Positions 9,207 to 17,706 of a stretch of 64,000 nt of DNA are shown here, piece after piece. How positions within the stretch are numbered: position 1 is the first letter of the stretch; each line of letters opens with the position of its first letter. The position numbers and the translations under genes were made by a program. The stretch covers positions 1 to 64,000 of the forward strand of contig NZ_SRZC01000020.1 of assembly GCF_004792655.1 (NCBI RefSeq), in the 5' to 3' direction. The notes beneath the pieces are model-generated. The model was not told the origin of the DNA. It was given only the letters and a program-made list of their open reading frames with translations, and did no database searches. The DNA is from Palleniella muris. GTDB taxonomy: Bacteria; Bacteroidota; Bacteroidia; Bacteroidales; Bacteroidaceae.

Positions 9207-10175
9207 TTATAAGAACAAATTAAACAAATATCCTGACAAGATGATGAACAGTGAGATAGTGCCGAAGAAGATAGCAATAAGTCTCCATGTCATCACCTTT
9301 TTAAGCATGGTGGCTTCGGGGAATGAAAGCCCTACCACAGCCATCATGAAAGCAATGGCAGTGCCCAACGGTATGCCTTTGCTTACAAACACTTGAATCA
9401 CAGGCAATATGCCTGCTGCATTGGCATACATTGGCACTGCGAGGATGACGCTCAGTGGCACTGCATACCAATGGTTGGCGGACATGTACTGCTCAAAGAA
9501 GCCTTCGGGGACATAGCCGTGAATAATTGCTCCTACTGCAATACCTATTATAATATACAGCAGTACTCCTCTGACAATTCCACAAGCGTCCTTTGCAATC
9601 CGGGGCAAACGCTCACGGAACGAGATGCGCCCACTTTCCCACTGCTCACTTTGTGCCATTGACTGTGCTTGCAACTGCAGAACCCAAGGACTGAGGAAGC
9701 GGTATAAATTCATTCTGCCAAGGATAATTCCTCCAAGTACGCCCAACAGAATACCGCTGACAACATACACGAGTGTCACTTGCAATCCAAACGAACCGAG
9801 GAACATAGCCACTGCCACCTCATTCACCAATGGGGAGGTGATGAGAAATGCAAATGTCACACCTAAGGGAATACCGCCTTTGACGAAACCAATGAAGAGC
9901 GGAATGCTGGAGCAGGAACAGAAAGGAGTTATTGCTCCAAAGATACTTGCCAAAAGATACTGTGCTCCGTACATTTTATGTGTAGTGAGATAGACGCGCA
10001 GTCTTTCTATGGGGAAATAAGCGTTGATGATGCCCATCAGGATGCTGATGAAGAAGAGCAGGATGACAATTTTAATGGTGTCATAGACAAAGAAGTTTAG
10101 GGCTGCTCCCAAGTGTGTGGAGGCATCCAACCCACACACTGCATATATCAGCCAGTCAGCAAATTGTTGTATCAT
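9207..10175 (-). CDS. ArsP/DUF318-family permease
   Basis: A 322-residue integral membrane protein with about eight hydrophobic segments. Two internally related halves are marked by TPFCSCSSIPLFIGFVKGG and by VPMYANAAGILPVIQVFVSKG. The CSC pair in a membrane segment is typical of ArsP_1 (DUF318) permeases, some of which export methylated or aromatic arsenicals and others Cu/Zn. It is the last gene of an operon with an ArsR repressor, so metalloid or metal export is likely. The substrate cannot be read from the sequence. Confidence 0.85.
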   Translation of the reverse strand: MIQQFADWLIYAVCGLDASTHLGAALNFFVYDTIKIVILLFFISILMGIINAYFPIERLRVYLTTHKMYGAQYLLASIFGAITPFCSCSSIPLFIGFVKGGIPLGVTFAFLITSPLVNEVAVAMFLGSFGLQVTLVYVVSGILLGVLGGIILGRMNLYRFLSPWVLQLQAQSMAQSEQWESGRISFRERLPRIAKDACGIVRGVLLYIIIGIAVGAIIHGYVPEGFFEQYMSANHWYAVPLSVILAVPMYANAAGILPVIQVFVSKGIPLGTAIAFMMAVVGLSFPEATMLKKVMTWRLIAIFFGTISLFIILSGYLFNLFL

Positions 10176-10188
10176 AAGTTCTATTTTG

Positions 10189-10911
10189 TTATGCGATAAA
10201 ATATGTGTAACAATAATTGATGCCTACAATGATGAACACCAAAGCCACAATGCGGTTGAACCAACGTTGGAATGCGTTTATCTTGCCCATTGCACGTCCC
10301 ATGGAACTCACACTGAATGCCAGCAGCCAAGCCACCAAAAGCACTGGCAACGCTGTGGCTATGGCGAAGACCAATGGCAAAAGATACCCACCGCTTTCGG
10401 CTGCTGACATAGGGATGAGCATACCGAAATAGAACAGTCCGCTTGTAGGACAGAACGCCATTGCAAAGAGTATGCCAAGCAACAGGCTGCCAACAGGACC
10501 GCTCAGACGCTCTGTCTTTTCGCCCGCCGAGAAGCCAAACTTACCGCCAAAGCTTACAAATTCACTCGCAAGCATAAGAAGGCCAATCAGCACCAAAGCC
10601 GGTCCGAGCACTGCTTCGCCCCATTCGGAGATGGTCTGCTGCAGGCTGAACGTGTCGGCTCCTGTCCTTATAATATAAATAAGGAGTGCCCCCAATCCCG
10701 TATAAGCCATGCAACGTCCGACGGCATAGAGCACACCGCTCCACAATACGCCCGAAGACTTGCCGCCATCCAGGCTTTTGCGAGCAATGAAGGCTATGGC
10801 AGTGATGTTGTTGGCAAGCGGACAAGGGCTTAAGGCGGTCAGCAAACCGAGCAGGAAGGCTGTGAGCACAGGAACCTGACTGTTGTCTGACAGTTGTTGT
10901 AAGAACTCCAT
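10189..10911 (-). CDS. CcdA/ArsG-like membrane transporter
   Basis: A 240-residue, six-segment membrane protein of the cytochrome c biogenesis DsbD/CcdA superfamily, with LTALSPCPLANNI near the N-terminus and CPTSGLFYFGMLIP in the middle. In Bacteroidota, proteins of this type next to an ArsF-like thioredoxin and an ArsR regulator are annotated as ArsG-family arsenical transporters. Its start overlaps the stop of the preceding thioredoxin-like gene, which suggests coupled translation and transfer of reducing power from that protein. Confidence 0.75.
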   Translation of the reverse strand: MEFLQQLSDNSQVPVLTAFLLGLLTALSPCPLANNITAIAFIARKSLDGGKSSGVLWSGVLYAVGRCMAYTGLGALLIYIIRTGADTFSLQQTISEWGEAVLGPALVLIGLLMLASEFVSFGGKFGFSAGEKTERLSGPVGSLLLGILFAMAFCPTSGLFYFGMLIPMSAAESGGYLLPLVFAIATALPVLLVAWLLAFSVSSMGRAMGKINAFQRWFNRIVALVFIIVGINYCYTYFIA

Positions 10912-11285
10912 TACTTGTTGGCGTTAAGGATTTTGGATTTCAGTTCCAAGCGGAATCCTTCGGCGTTTCTCAGTGCATTGGAGAAAGCAAAACGAGTCAT
11001 GTCCTCGGTTTTCTCGTTATTTCCTTTGCCGGACACAATGTAAAGCGACGACCAGGACACTTTGTATTTCTGAGCCAGCTTCTTGCCTTTCGGAGTGGAA
11101 ATGTCTATAACGCTCAATTTTGCCTTGCCTTTCAGTTCCTGCACCACGGTCTTTGTCTCCTTTTCAATAGCCATGCACGTCTTGCAACGCTGCTTGCCAT
11201 GGAAATAAAGCACATCGACGTTCTGAGCCATCACTGTCATACTGACTGACAGCATGGCAACCATTATGACGAAAAACTGCCTCAT
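10911..11285 (-). CDS. Secreted thioredoxin-like protein, ArsF type
   Basis: A 124-residue protein with an N-terminal signal peptide (cleavage probably after VMAQ) and a thioredoxin-type CxxC at Cys34/Cys37 (RCKTCMAIEKE). The conserved cis-Pro region is replaced by SWSSLYIVSG. It overlaps the next gene at 10911 and the preceding one at 11282-11285. ArsF-type proteins have been linked to reduction steps in organoarsenical metabolism; here that role is inferred from neighbours. It may supply electrons to the CcdA-like protein. Confidence 0.75.
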   Translation of the reverse strand: MRQFFVIMVAMLSVSMTVMAQNVDVLYFHGKQRCKTCMAIEKETKTVVQELKGKAKLSVIDISTPKGKKLAQKYKVSWSSLYIVSGKGNNEKTEDMTRFAFSNALRNAEGFRLELKSKILNANK

Positions 11286-11512
11286 AACAACACTTCTTTT
11301 ACTTGTTCGTAACTCAATTTCCCTTTTGCCACGACTTTCCCGTCCACTACCAGAGCCGGAAGCGACATGACGTTGTACTCCATAATCTTCATGATGTCCT
11401 CCTCCTTTTGCACGGAAGCATCCAGATTAAGGTCGTTTACCACTTTTTCCACTGTAGTGTACAAGGCTTTGCATCCTGCGCAACCTGTACCAAGAACTTT
11501 GATTTCTTTCAT
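11282..11512 (-). CDS. Small thioredoxin-fold redox protein
   Basis: A 76-residue glutaredoxin/thioredoxin-like protein of the 'redox-active disulfide protein 2' type with CxxC at Cys11/Cys14 (VLGTGCAGCKALYTTVEKV) and a cis-Pro in NVMSLPALVVDGKVVAKG. The frame is open to 11551, but that stretch overlaps a predicted ArsR operator, so MKEIKVLG at 11512 is the better start. It shares 4 bp with the next gene. Likely a cytoplasmic redox or metalloid-handling partner of the operon. Confidence 0.85.
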   Translation of the reverse strand: MKEIKVLGTGCAGCKALYTTVEKVVNDLNLDASVQKEEDIMKIMEYNVMSLPALVVDGKVVAKGKLSYEQVKEVLL

Positions 11513-11538
11513 AATGATATATAAGATGCAAATTTGTA

Positions 11539-11556
11539 GTTCGCAAAACAACGAAC
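11539..11556 (-). promoter_or_regulatory. Predicted ArsR operator, internal copy
   Basis: On the - strand the site reads GTTCGTTGTTTTGCGAAC, a dyad ending GTTCG/CGAAC, about 27 bases upstream of the small thioredoxin gene. It matches the site over the arsR promoter (11984-12001) at 14 of 18 positions. The shared form is GTTCGTnnnTTTGCnAAC. Confidence 0.55.
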
Positions 11557-11615
11557 ATTAAAAGCATGGTTAAAGGCGGCACACCGATATGAAAGGTTAA
11601 ACCGCCTTGATTCTT

Positions 11616-11639
11616 TAAGTAACTTTCAATAGTTACTTA
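11616..11639. repeat. TAAGTAACT element, minimal 24-bp form
   Basis: TAAGTAACT, six bases, AGTTACTTA. The arms equal the ends of the longer elements at 33537-33607 and 42602-42779. Its last three bases are the arsR stop codon. Confidence 0.65.
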
Positions 11640-11966
11640 TCCGCAGCAAGAGCCTTCTTCCTTGCATACACACTGACTCAAAAACTCCCCAAACAGGCTG
11701 CGGGCCATCTGCCAGTTCTCACGGTTGATGCAATATTTCACTTTGGGAGTCTCTATTTCGCCTTGGATTAATCCTGCTTCTTTCAGTGCTGTCAGATGCT
11801 GGCTGACAGTGGCTTTGGCAATGGGGAGCTCATCGTGTATGTCACCAAAATAGCAGGTCTTCTGCCGGGCAAGAAAGGTGCAGATGGCTATGCGTGCCGG
11901 ATGACCCAGTGCTTTGGCAAACTTGGCAAGCAGTTCCTGCTTGATGGTGTATTCTTTTGATGTCAT
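11637..11966 (-). CDS. arsR: ArsR/SmtB-family metalloregulatory repressor
   Basis: A 109-residue winged-helix protein: [18 protein letters not shown], then the recognition helix region [18 protein letters not shown] and the wing [11 protein letters not shown]. Cys-rich segments that could bind As(III)/Sb(III) or another thiophilic metal are [14 protein letters not shown] and the C-terminal [11 protein letters not shown]. It heads the operon and probably represses it; the dyad GTTCGTnnnTTTGCnAAC overlaps its own -7 box and recurs before the next gene. Its stop codon lies inside the TAAGTAACT repeat. Confidence 0.93.
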   Translation of the reverse strand: MTSKEYTIKQELLAKFAKALGHPARIAICTFLARQKTCYFGDIHDELPIAKATVSQHLTALKEAGLIQGEIETPKVKYCINRENWQMARSLFGEFLSQCVCKEEGSCCG

Positions 11967-11983
11967 GGCGCTTTTTGTTTGTT

Positions 11984-12020
11984 GTTTGCAAATTTACGAA
12001 CAATAATTGTTTTTACCAAA
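11984..12020 (-). promoter_or_regulatory. arsR promoter with overlapping operator
   Basis: On the - strand, TTTG (12020-12017), 20 bases, then TAAATTTG (11996-11989): a near-ideal Bacteroidota promoter. The dyad GTTCGTAAATTTGCAAAC (12001-11984) covers the -7 box, where a bound ArsR would block transcription. Confidence 0.7.
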
Positions 12021-12261
12021 TTAAAAGCGGGAATTTCATTTACATTAACAAAATCAAACTATTCGCAAGAAGGGCGAAGCGATAGGGGATAATTAGAAAA
12101 CTCAGTGCCTTTTTCCCTCCGGAGAATTGCGTAGAAATATTTTTCAGAATGTTATTCGTAAATTTTGCATAATTTTTAATTTTGTATAAGTGGTTGATTA
12201 TTAGTCTGTTGGTGAATATGTGGTGTTTATGGTTGGCTGTTTTTATGGCGTTTTGCACTGC

Positions 12262-12305
12262 AAAAGGTAACGATTTGCAGTGTAAAACCTTACCTTTTGC
12301 AGTGC
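12262..12305. repeat. 22-nt-period intergenic repeat, locus 1 (two units)
   Basis: Two 22-nt units (12262-12283 and 12284-12305) with the core AAAAGGTAAC, the second close to its inverse. GCACTGCAAAAGGTAA (12255-12270) and TTACCTTTTGCAGTGC (12290-12305) are perfect inverted copies. The surrounding gap, 12021-12631, holds no convincing gene. Confidence 0.7.
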
Positions 12306-12605
12306 AGAAGCTTATTGTTTAGTGCTCGTTTCCTTATGTTCTGCTGCCAAAATTGCCTTTTTTTGAGGCTGAAATAGTAAGGGAAAGGAGGCAGAAGTGT
12401 GTATTCTGCCCGTTATGATAAATAGGACATTAGAAAACCCATGTCATTTTTGGCATACTGTTTGTTGGTTATGGAGTAGGGGATTTTTCGCCTTGTGATG
12501 CGTGACCCGTCACAGAAGGCATAAGGAGAAATGATGCATTGTCATCCGATAAGATTCACTCATAAACCTATAAAATAATATAATATTTATGCACTTATAT
12601 GTATT

Positions 12606-12639
12606 TTTGTTGCTTTTAGTGGAAAAAATGATACCTTTG
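12606..12639 (+). promoter_or_regulatory. Promoter of the Bax inhibitor-1 gene
   Basis: TTTG at 12606-12609, 22 bases, TACCTTTG at 12632-12639. Expected start near 12646, giving a ~77-nt leader. Confidence 0.6.
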
Positions 12640-12722
12640 CAGATATGAATGTACCACAGGATATTGTTTCAGTGGGTATATGAAATACAATAAAGACAAA
12701 TAAATAAAACAAGAACAAAGTT

Positions 12723-13457
12723 ATGGAATACAAAGAATTCGACCGTATGGTCAACGAAATGGAAGGCGGTTCACGCCGTTCCTATGTGCCGTCAGTGAGT
12801 TTTCCGGCACTCATGCGCAAGGTCTACACATGGATGACACTGGCAATGATTATCACAGGTATCACCTCCTATGGTGTGGCAAACTCTCCGGGACTCATCG
12901 AAATGATATTCGGCAACCGCCTTGTCTTCTGGGGACTGATTATCGCTGAGTTCGGACTTGTCTTCGGAATTTCAGGAATGCTCCACAAAATCAGTGTTGT
13001 GACAGCCACGATGATGTTCATCCTGTACAGTGTCATCAACGGTGCGGTGCTGTCAAGCATCTTCCTGCTCTATACGATGTCAAGTATCGGACAGGTGTTC
13101 TTCATCACTGCCGGCACTTTCGGAGTGATGTCATTGATTGGTTACACTACAAAGACCGACCTCACATCCATGGGCAAACTGCTTATGATGGCACTTATCG
13201 GCATCATCATCGCCACAGTGGTCAACATGTTTGTCGGCTCTACCGGTCTGCAGTCAATCATCAGCTATGCCGGAGTGCTTATCTTTGTCGGACTGACGGC
13301 TTACGATTCGCAGAAGATTAAGCACATGCTCTATGAGCAGGATGCCGACGATGAAGGCGCACAGAAGCTCGCATTGGTAGGTGCTCTGACACTTTACCTT
13401 GATTTCATCAACCTCTTCATCTATCTTCTCCGCATTCTCGGAAGCAGGAGAGACTGA
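12723..13457 (+). CDS. Bax inhibitor-1/YccA-family membrane protein
   Basis: A 244-residue protein with seven hydrophobic segments of the TMBIM/BI-1 family. Family marks include the central segment GLVFGISGMLHKISV, the conserved TAYDSQKIKHM near the C-terminus, and GALTLYLDFINLFIYLLRILG at the end. Bacterial homologues such as YetJ act as pH-sensitive calcium leak channels, and YccA modulates FtsH; which role applies here is unknown. Single-gene unit with its own promoter and terminator. Confidence 0.92.
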   Translation: MEYKEFDRMVNEMEGGSRRSYVPSVSFPALMRKVYTWMTLAMIITGITSYGVANSPGLIEMIFGNRLVFWGLIIAEFGLVFGISGMLHKISVVTATMMFILYSVINGAVLSSIFLLYTMSSIGQVFFITAGTFGVMSLIGYTTKTDLTSMGKLLMMALIGIIIATVVNMFVGSTGLQSIISYAGVLIFVGLTAYDSQKIKHMLYEQDADDEGAQKLALVGALTLYLDFINLFIYLLRILGSRRD

Positions 13458-13536
13458 TGATGCAGTGTACTGCAGGAGACTGTTCAGGCATTAAGATGCT
13501 TCTCTGGCATTCCCATGCAGCCATGAAATTTAATCT

Positions 13537-13583
13537 TTCCGGCTCTAAAGCAACCTCTTTGTCAAGGTTCTTTAGAGCCGGAA
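13537..13583 (+). terminator. Terminator after the Bax inhibitor-1 gene
   Basis: TTCCGGCTCTAAAG and CTTTAGAGCCGGAA form a 14-bp perfect outer stem, with AACCT/AGGTT continuing it. Confidence 0.7.
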
Positions 13584-13652
13584 CTGTTTCTGAATATATG
13601 TGAAAATGTATGTCATTGGGTGGAAATCAATATGTAAAAACATGATATTTAT

Positions 13653-13683
13653 TTTGTATATTGAGAAAAACTCATTATTTTTG
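13653..13683 (+). promoter_or_regulatory. Consensus promoter for the 13710 gene
   Basis: TTTG at 13653-13656, exactly 19 bases, TATTTTTG at 13676-13683. This is the best promoter evidence that the small gene at 13710 is real. Confidence 0.75.
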
Positions 13684-13709
13684 CAGTGCGAATTATAATT
13701 CAGTAGAAT

Positions 13710-13931
13710 ATGAATACACTGACAACCAATACCACCAATGCTATGCCATGGCGAATTACAGATATGTATATGACTGTATTGTCTTCGTTAAGTGTGGATG
13801 GCAAACTCGACTTGATTGGCAAATTGACAGAGTCCATACGTAACAATACAAAGGTTGCAAAACCCGTTGCGGATGATATTTTTGCCTGTTTTGAAGGAGA
13901 TTGGAATGATATTTGGGAACATGAAGTTTGA
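13710..13931 (+). CDS. Small hypothetical protein, possible orphan antitoxin
   Basis: A 73-residue acidic, mainly helical protein ending FACFEGDWNDIWEHEV. The pattern of a helix (LSSLSVDGKLDLIGKLTESI), a charged linker and an F-x-G-D-W tail resembles small toxin-antitoxin antitoxins of Bacteroidota, but I cannot name the family. No toxin gene follows; the next feature is a terminator and then the convergent SulP gene. A consensus promoter sits directly upstream. Confidence 0.55.
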   Translation: MNTLTTNTTNAMPWRITDMYMTVLSSLSVDGKLDLIGKLTESIRNNTKVAKPVADDIFACFEGDWNDIWEHEV

Positions 13932-13982
13932 ATAGGATTGATTCAATGTCTACATGAAAGTAGTTTGAGAGATGTTATATTA

Positions 13983-14034
13983 AAAACGCTGCACCACAAA
14001 AAGTTATTAAGGACTTCTGTGGTGCAGCGTTTTC
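13983..14034. terminator. Bidirectional terminator
   Basis: AAACGCTGCACCACA and TGTGGTGCAGCGTTTT form a 15-bp stem between the convergent small gene (+) and the SulP transporter (-). Confidence 0.85.
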
Positions 14035-14071
14035 TATTGCAATGTGTTTGCAGTGTGCTGTATGGAAGAGT

Positions 14072-15736
14072 TTATTTGTCTGCCAATTCCTTTGCCTTTT
14101 CCAATGCTACGTCAATGTGCGGACAGATATGGTCCTCACCGATAAGGTCGTAGAAATGAGCCTTTTCCAAGACATCGTGAACCTTTGGGTTTACTCCGGA
14201 CAGGACAACGTCGATGCCCTGCTGCTTGGAGGAGATGATGATGTTGGTGAGGTTATGGATGCCCGTTGAGTCGATGAACGGCACATGACGCATGCGTATG
14301 ATGCGGACGGCAGGCTTTTCGTTGAAGCGCGACATGAGTTCCTCGGCTTTATTGCCCGCTCCGAAGAAGTACGGACCGTCAATCTCGTACATTTCCACGT
14401 TGTTTGGAACCACAAGGTGCTCATCGTTGTGTGCGGAAAGGTCAGACTCCGCTTCGATGTCTATGTCGCGCACGAGATGCACATCGCTGGTTTCCGCCAT
14501 GCGTCGCATGAACAACAAGCATGCAATGATTATGCCTACTTCGATTGCAATGGTGAGGTCGAAGATGATTGTGAGGAAGAATGTCACAAGAAGCACTGTG
14601 ACATCGGACTTAGGATTACGGAGTATACCAAGGAAAGACGGTATTCCGCACATGTTGTATGACACCACTACAAGTACTCCGGCAAGGCAGGCCATCGGAA
14701 TATATTGTGCCAACGGCATGAGGAACAGGAATATAAGCAGAAGCACAACTGCATGGATGATTCCGGCAACCGGGGTCTTTCCGCCGTTGTTTATGTTTGT
14801 CATGGTACGTGCTATGGCACCTGTTGCCGGAATGCCTCCAAAGAGAGGGCACACAAGGTTTGCAAGTCCCTGACCGATAAGCTCGTTGTTGGAGTTATGG
14901 CGGTCGCCGATCACACCGTCAGCGACTGTTGCGGAGAGAAGAGACTCAATAGCTCCGAGGATGGCAATGGTAAGAGCCGGAGAGACCAACCCTTTGATTG
15001 TCAGCCATGATAGCTCAGGAACTTCCGCGCCCGGAAGCTCGGAAGAGATGTTGAACCTGTCACCGATGGTCTCAATGCTTTCCACACCGGCATACTGTTT
15101 GAGCACAATGGCAACGATTGTCGTTGCGATAATGGCAATCAGGGAGCCGGGAATCTTTTTGGAAATCTTAGGAAGAAGTACGATAATGAGCACTGAGAGC
15201 ACGCCAATGCCGAGTGACCAAAGGTCGATGGTGTCAAAATTTTGGAAATAGCAGATCCATTTCTCGATGAAATCAGAAGGCACCTTGTCTATTGTAAGGC
15301 CGAAGAAATCCTTCATCTGTGTGGAGAAAATGGTTACTGCAATGCCTGAAGTGAATCCTACGACAATAGGATAGGGGATATATTTGATTATTGTGCCGAG
15401 ATGCAATAGTCCGAAGAGGACAAGGAACACGCCCGCCATCAGTGTGGCAATGGTGAGTCCGGACATGCCATACTGCTCTATGATGCCGTAGATGATGACG
15501 ATGAACGCTCCCGTGGGACCGCCAATCTGCACTTTGCTGCCTCCAAAGACAGAAATCATGAATCCGGCAACAATAGCCGTGATTATGCCTTTCTCGGGAG
15601 AAACTCCGGAAGCTATGCCGAACGCAATGGCTAACGGCAGTGCCACAATGCCGACGATGATGCCCGCCATAATGTCTGCCACAAGAGTTTGCTTGTCGTA
15701 GTTCTTCAGGCAAGAAATAAGTTTTGGTTTGTACAT
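14072..15736 (-). CDS. SulP-family anion transporter with STAS domain
   Basis: A 554-residue SLC26/SulP transporter. The N-terminal membrane domain has 12-14 segments with the hallmark PLAIAFGIASGVSPEKG and a long region ending near residue 400. The C-terminal STAS domain carries PFIDSTGIHNL, with the Ser that is phosphorylated in anti-sigma antagonists. Homologues carry sulfate or act as bicarbonate transporters (BicA type); the substrate is not determinable. The frame opens at 15811, but MYKPKLISCLKNYD at 15736 matches the family start. It is downstream of mscL on the same strand. Confidence 0.92.
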   Translation of the reverse strand: MYKPKLISCLKNYDKQTLVADIMAGIIVGIVALPLAIAFGIASGVSPEKGIITAIVAGFMISVFGGSKVQIGGPTGAFIVIIYGIIEQYGMSGLTIATLMAGVFLVLFGLLHLGTIIKYIPYPIVVGFTSGIAVTIFSTQMKDFFGLTIDKVPSDFIEKWICYFQNFDTIDLWSLGIGVLSVLIIVLLPKISKKIPGSLIAIIATTIVAIVLKQYAGVESIETIGDRFNISSELPGAEVPELSWLTIKGLVSPALTIAILGAIESLLSATVADGVIGDRHNSNNELIGQGLANLVCPLFGGIPATGAIARTMTNINNGGKTPVAGIIHAVVLLLIFLFLMPLAQYIPMACLAGVLVVVSYNMCGIPSFLGILRNPKSDVTVLLVTFFLTIIFDLTIAIEVGIIIACLLFMRRMAETSDVHLVRDIDIEAESDLSAHNDEHLVVPNNVEMYEIDGPYFFGAGNKAEELMSRFNEKPAVRIIRMRHVPFIDSTGIHNLTNIIISSKQQGIDVVLSGVNPKVHDVLEKAHFYDLIGEDHICPHIDVALEKAKELADK

Positions 15737-15806
15737 GATGTTGTTTTGATAATCTTTGTTTGAGTATTTTGAGTTAGGATTGCAGTAACGTTCAAGCATA
15801 ATTATT

Positions 15807-15844
15807 TGCACAGCATTCTGTCATTATGGAAAGAATGCTGTGCA
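15807..15844 (-). terminator. Hairpin between mscL and the SulP gene
   Basis: TGCACAGCATTCT and AGAATGCTGTGCA form a 13-bp stem with a 12-nt loop downstream of mscL. The A/T tract after it is weak, so it may be a partial terminator. A second dyad, CCATACCAA/TTGGTATGG, spans 15850-15886. Confidence 0.55.
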
Positions 15845-15901
15845 TACAACCATACCAATATGACAGTTGCTGTTGTTTTGGTATGGGGTTACTTGCAGGA
15901 A

Positions 15902-16294
15902 TTATTTGTTTTTCAGCAAATCCCTGATTTCAGCCAGTAACTTCTCCTCATTGGAAGGCTCGGCAGGTGCTTCCGGCTTGGCAGGAGCTTCTTCTTGTTT
16001 TTTCTTCAGTGAGTTGATGCCTTTTATCATCATGAAGATACAGAAGGCTACTATAAGGAAGTCAACGATGTTTTGGATGAACTGTCCGTACTTTACCTCA
16101 GCGTCAATGACTTTGAAGGATAGGCCGCTGAAATCGACGCCTCCGGTGAAGAGACCGATGAGAGGCATGATGATGTCGTTGACCAGACTTGAAACGATTT
16201 TGCCGAATGCTCCACCAATGATTACACCAACTGCCATATCCATGACATTGCCACGCATGGCGAATTGCTTGAATTCATCAACAAATTTACTCAT
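15902..16294 (-). CDS. mscL: Large-conductance mechanosensitive channel
   Basis: A 130-residue inner-membrane channel opening under membrane tension during hypo-osmotic shock. The N-terminal helix and TM1 are [20 protein letters not shown], with the glycine-rich pore lining [14 protein letters not shown]2 is around residues 78-95 ([16 protein letters not shown]). A charged cytoplasmic helix closes the C-terminus ([14 protein letters not shown]), preceded by a Pro/Ala/Glu-rich linker longer than usual. The start MSKFVDEF is the family start. Confidence 0.96.
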   Translation of the reverse strand: MSKFVDEFKQFAMRGNVMDMAVGVIIGGAFGKIVSSLVNDIIMPLIGLFTGGVDFSGLSFKVIDAEVKYGQFIQNIVDFLIVAFCIFMMIKGINSLKKKQEEAPAKPEAPAEPSNEEKLLAEIRDLLKNK

Positions 16295-16386
16295 AAAAAA
16301 TTGATTTATATTATTTAAAAGTTTGATTTGTAGTGCAAAAGTACTACATTTTTTGTTAAAGTGGCAATTGTTTCCAAGAAAAGTTG

Positions 16387-16394
16387 TAAATTTG
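16387..16394 (+). promoter_or_regulatory. -7 box of gapA
   Basis: TAAATTTG matches TAnnTTTG; ATTG at 16367-16370 is the nearest -33-like element. Transcription would start near 16401, with a ~45-nt leader. The - strand gene mscL diverges from the same gap. Confidence 0.5.
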
Positions 16395-16409
16395 CAGTGT
16401 CAAAAATGA

Positions 16410-17456
<1,047 letters not shown>

Positions 17457-17533
17457 TCTTTTTCTCCATTGTGATTGGAAGGAAACGTTTCCGAACAATC
17501 AATGGAAAACGGGATGATCCGTTGAAATATTAC

Positions 17534-17565
17534 AAAGCCACTTGGAATAGTCCGAGTGGCTTTTT
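17534..17565 (+). terminator. gapA terminator
   Basis: AAGCCACT and AGTGGCTT stem followed by a T run, 80 bp after the gapA stop. Confidence 0.8.
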
Positions 17566-17640
17566 CTGCATTTGCAGTGTCTTTGTTAGGCGCGTTTTCA
17601 TACGAAAAATGGGTACGGAACAGGCTTTCAGGCACTTGTT

Positions 17641-17672
17641 TTTGGATTTTTCGTTTTTTTTGACTAATTTTG
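17641..17672 (+). promoter_or_regulatory. Promoter of the PL11 lyase
   Basis: TTTG at 17641-17644, 20 bases, TAATTTTG at 17665-17672; expected leader about 28 nt. Confidence 0.7.
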
Positions 17673-17706
17673 CAACAGATTTTACACTAACAAGACTAAA
17701 TAACTA

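Noticed and set aside
12040..12258. 72-codon frame on the - strand in the arsR upstream gap
   Set aside because: Lys/Asn/Ile-rich A/T-driven frame without promoter or family resemblance.
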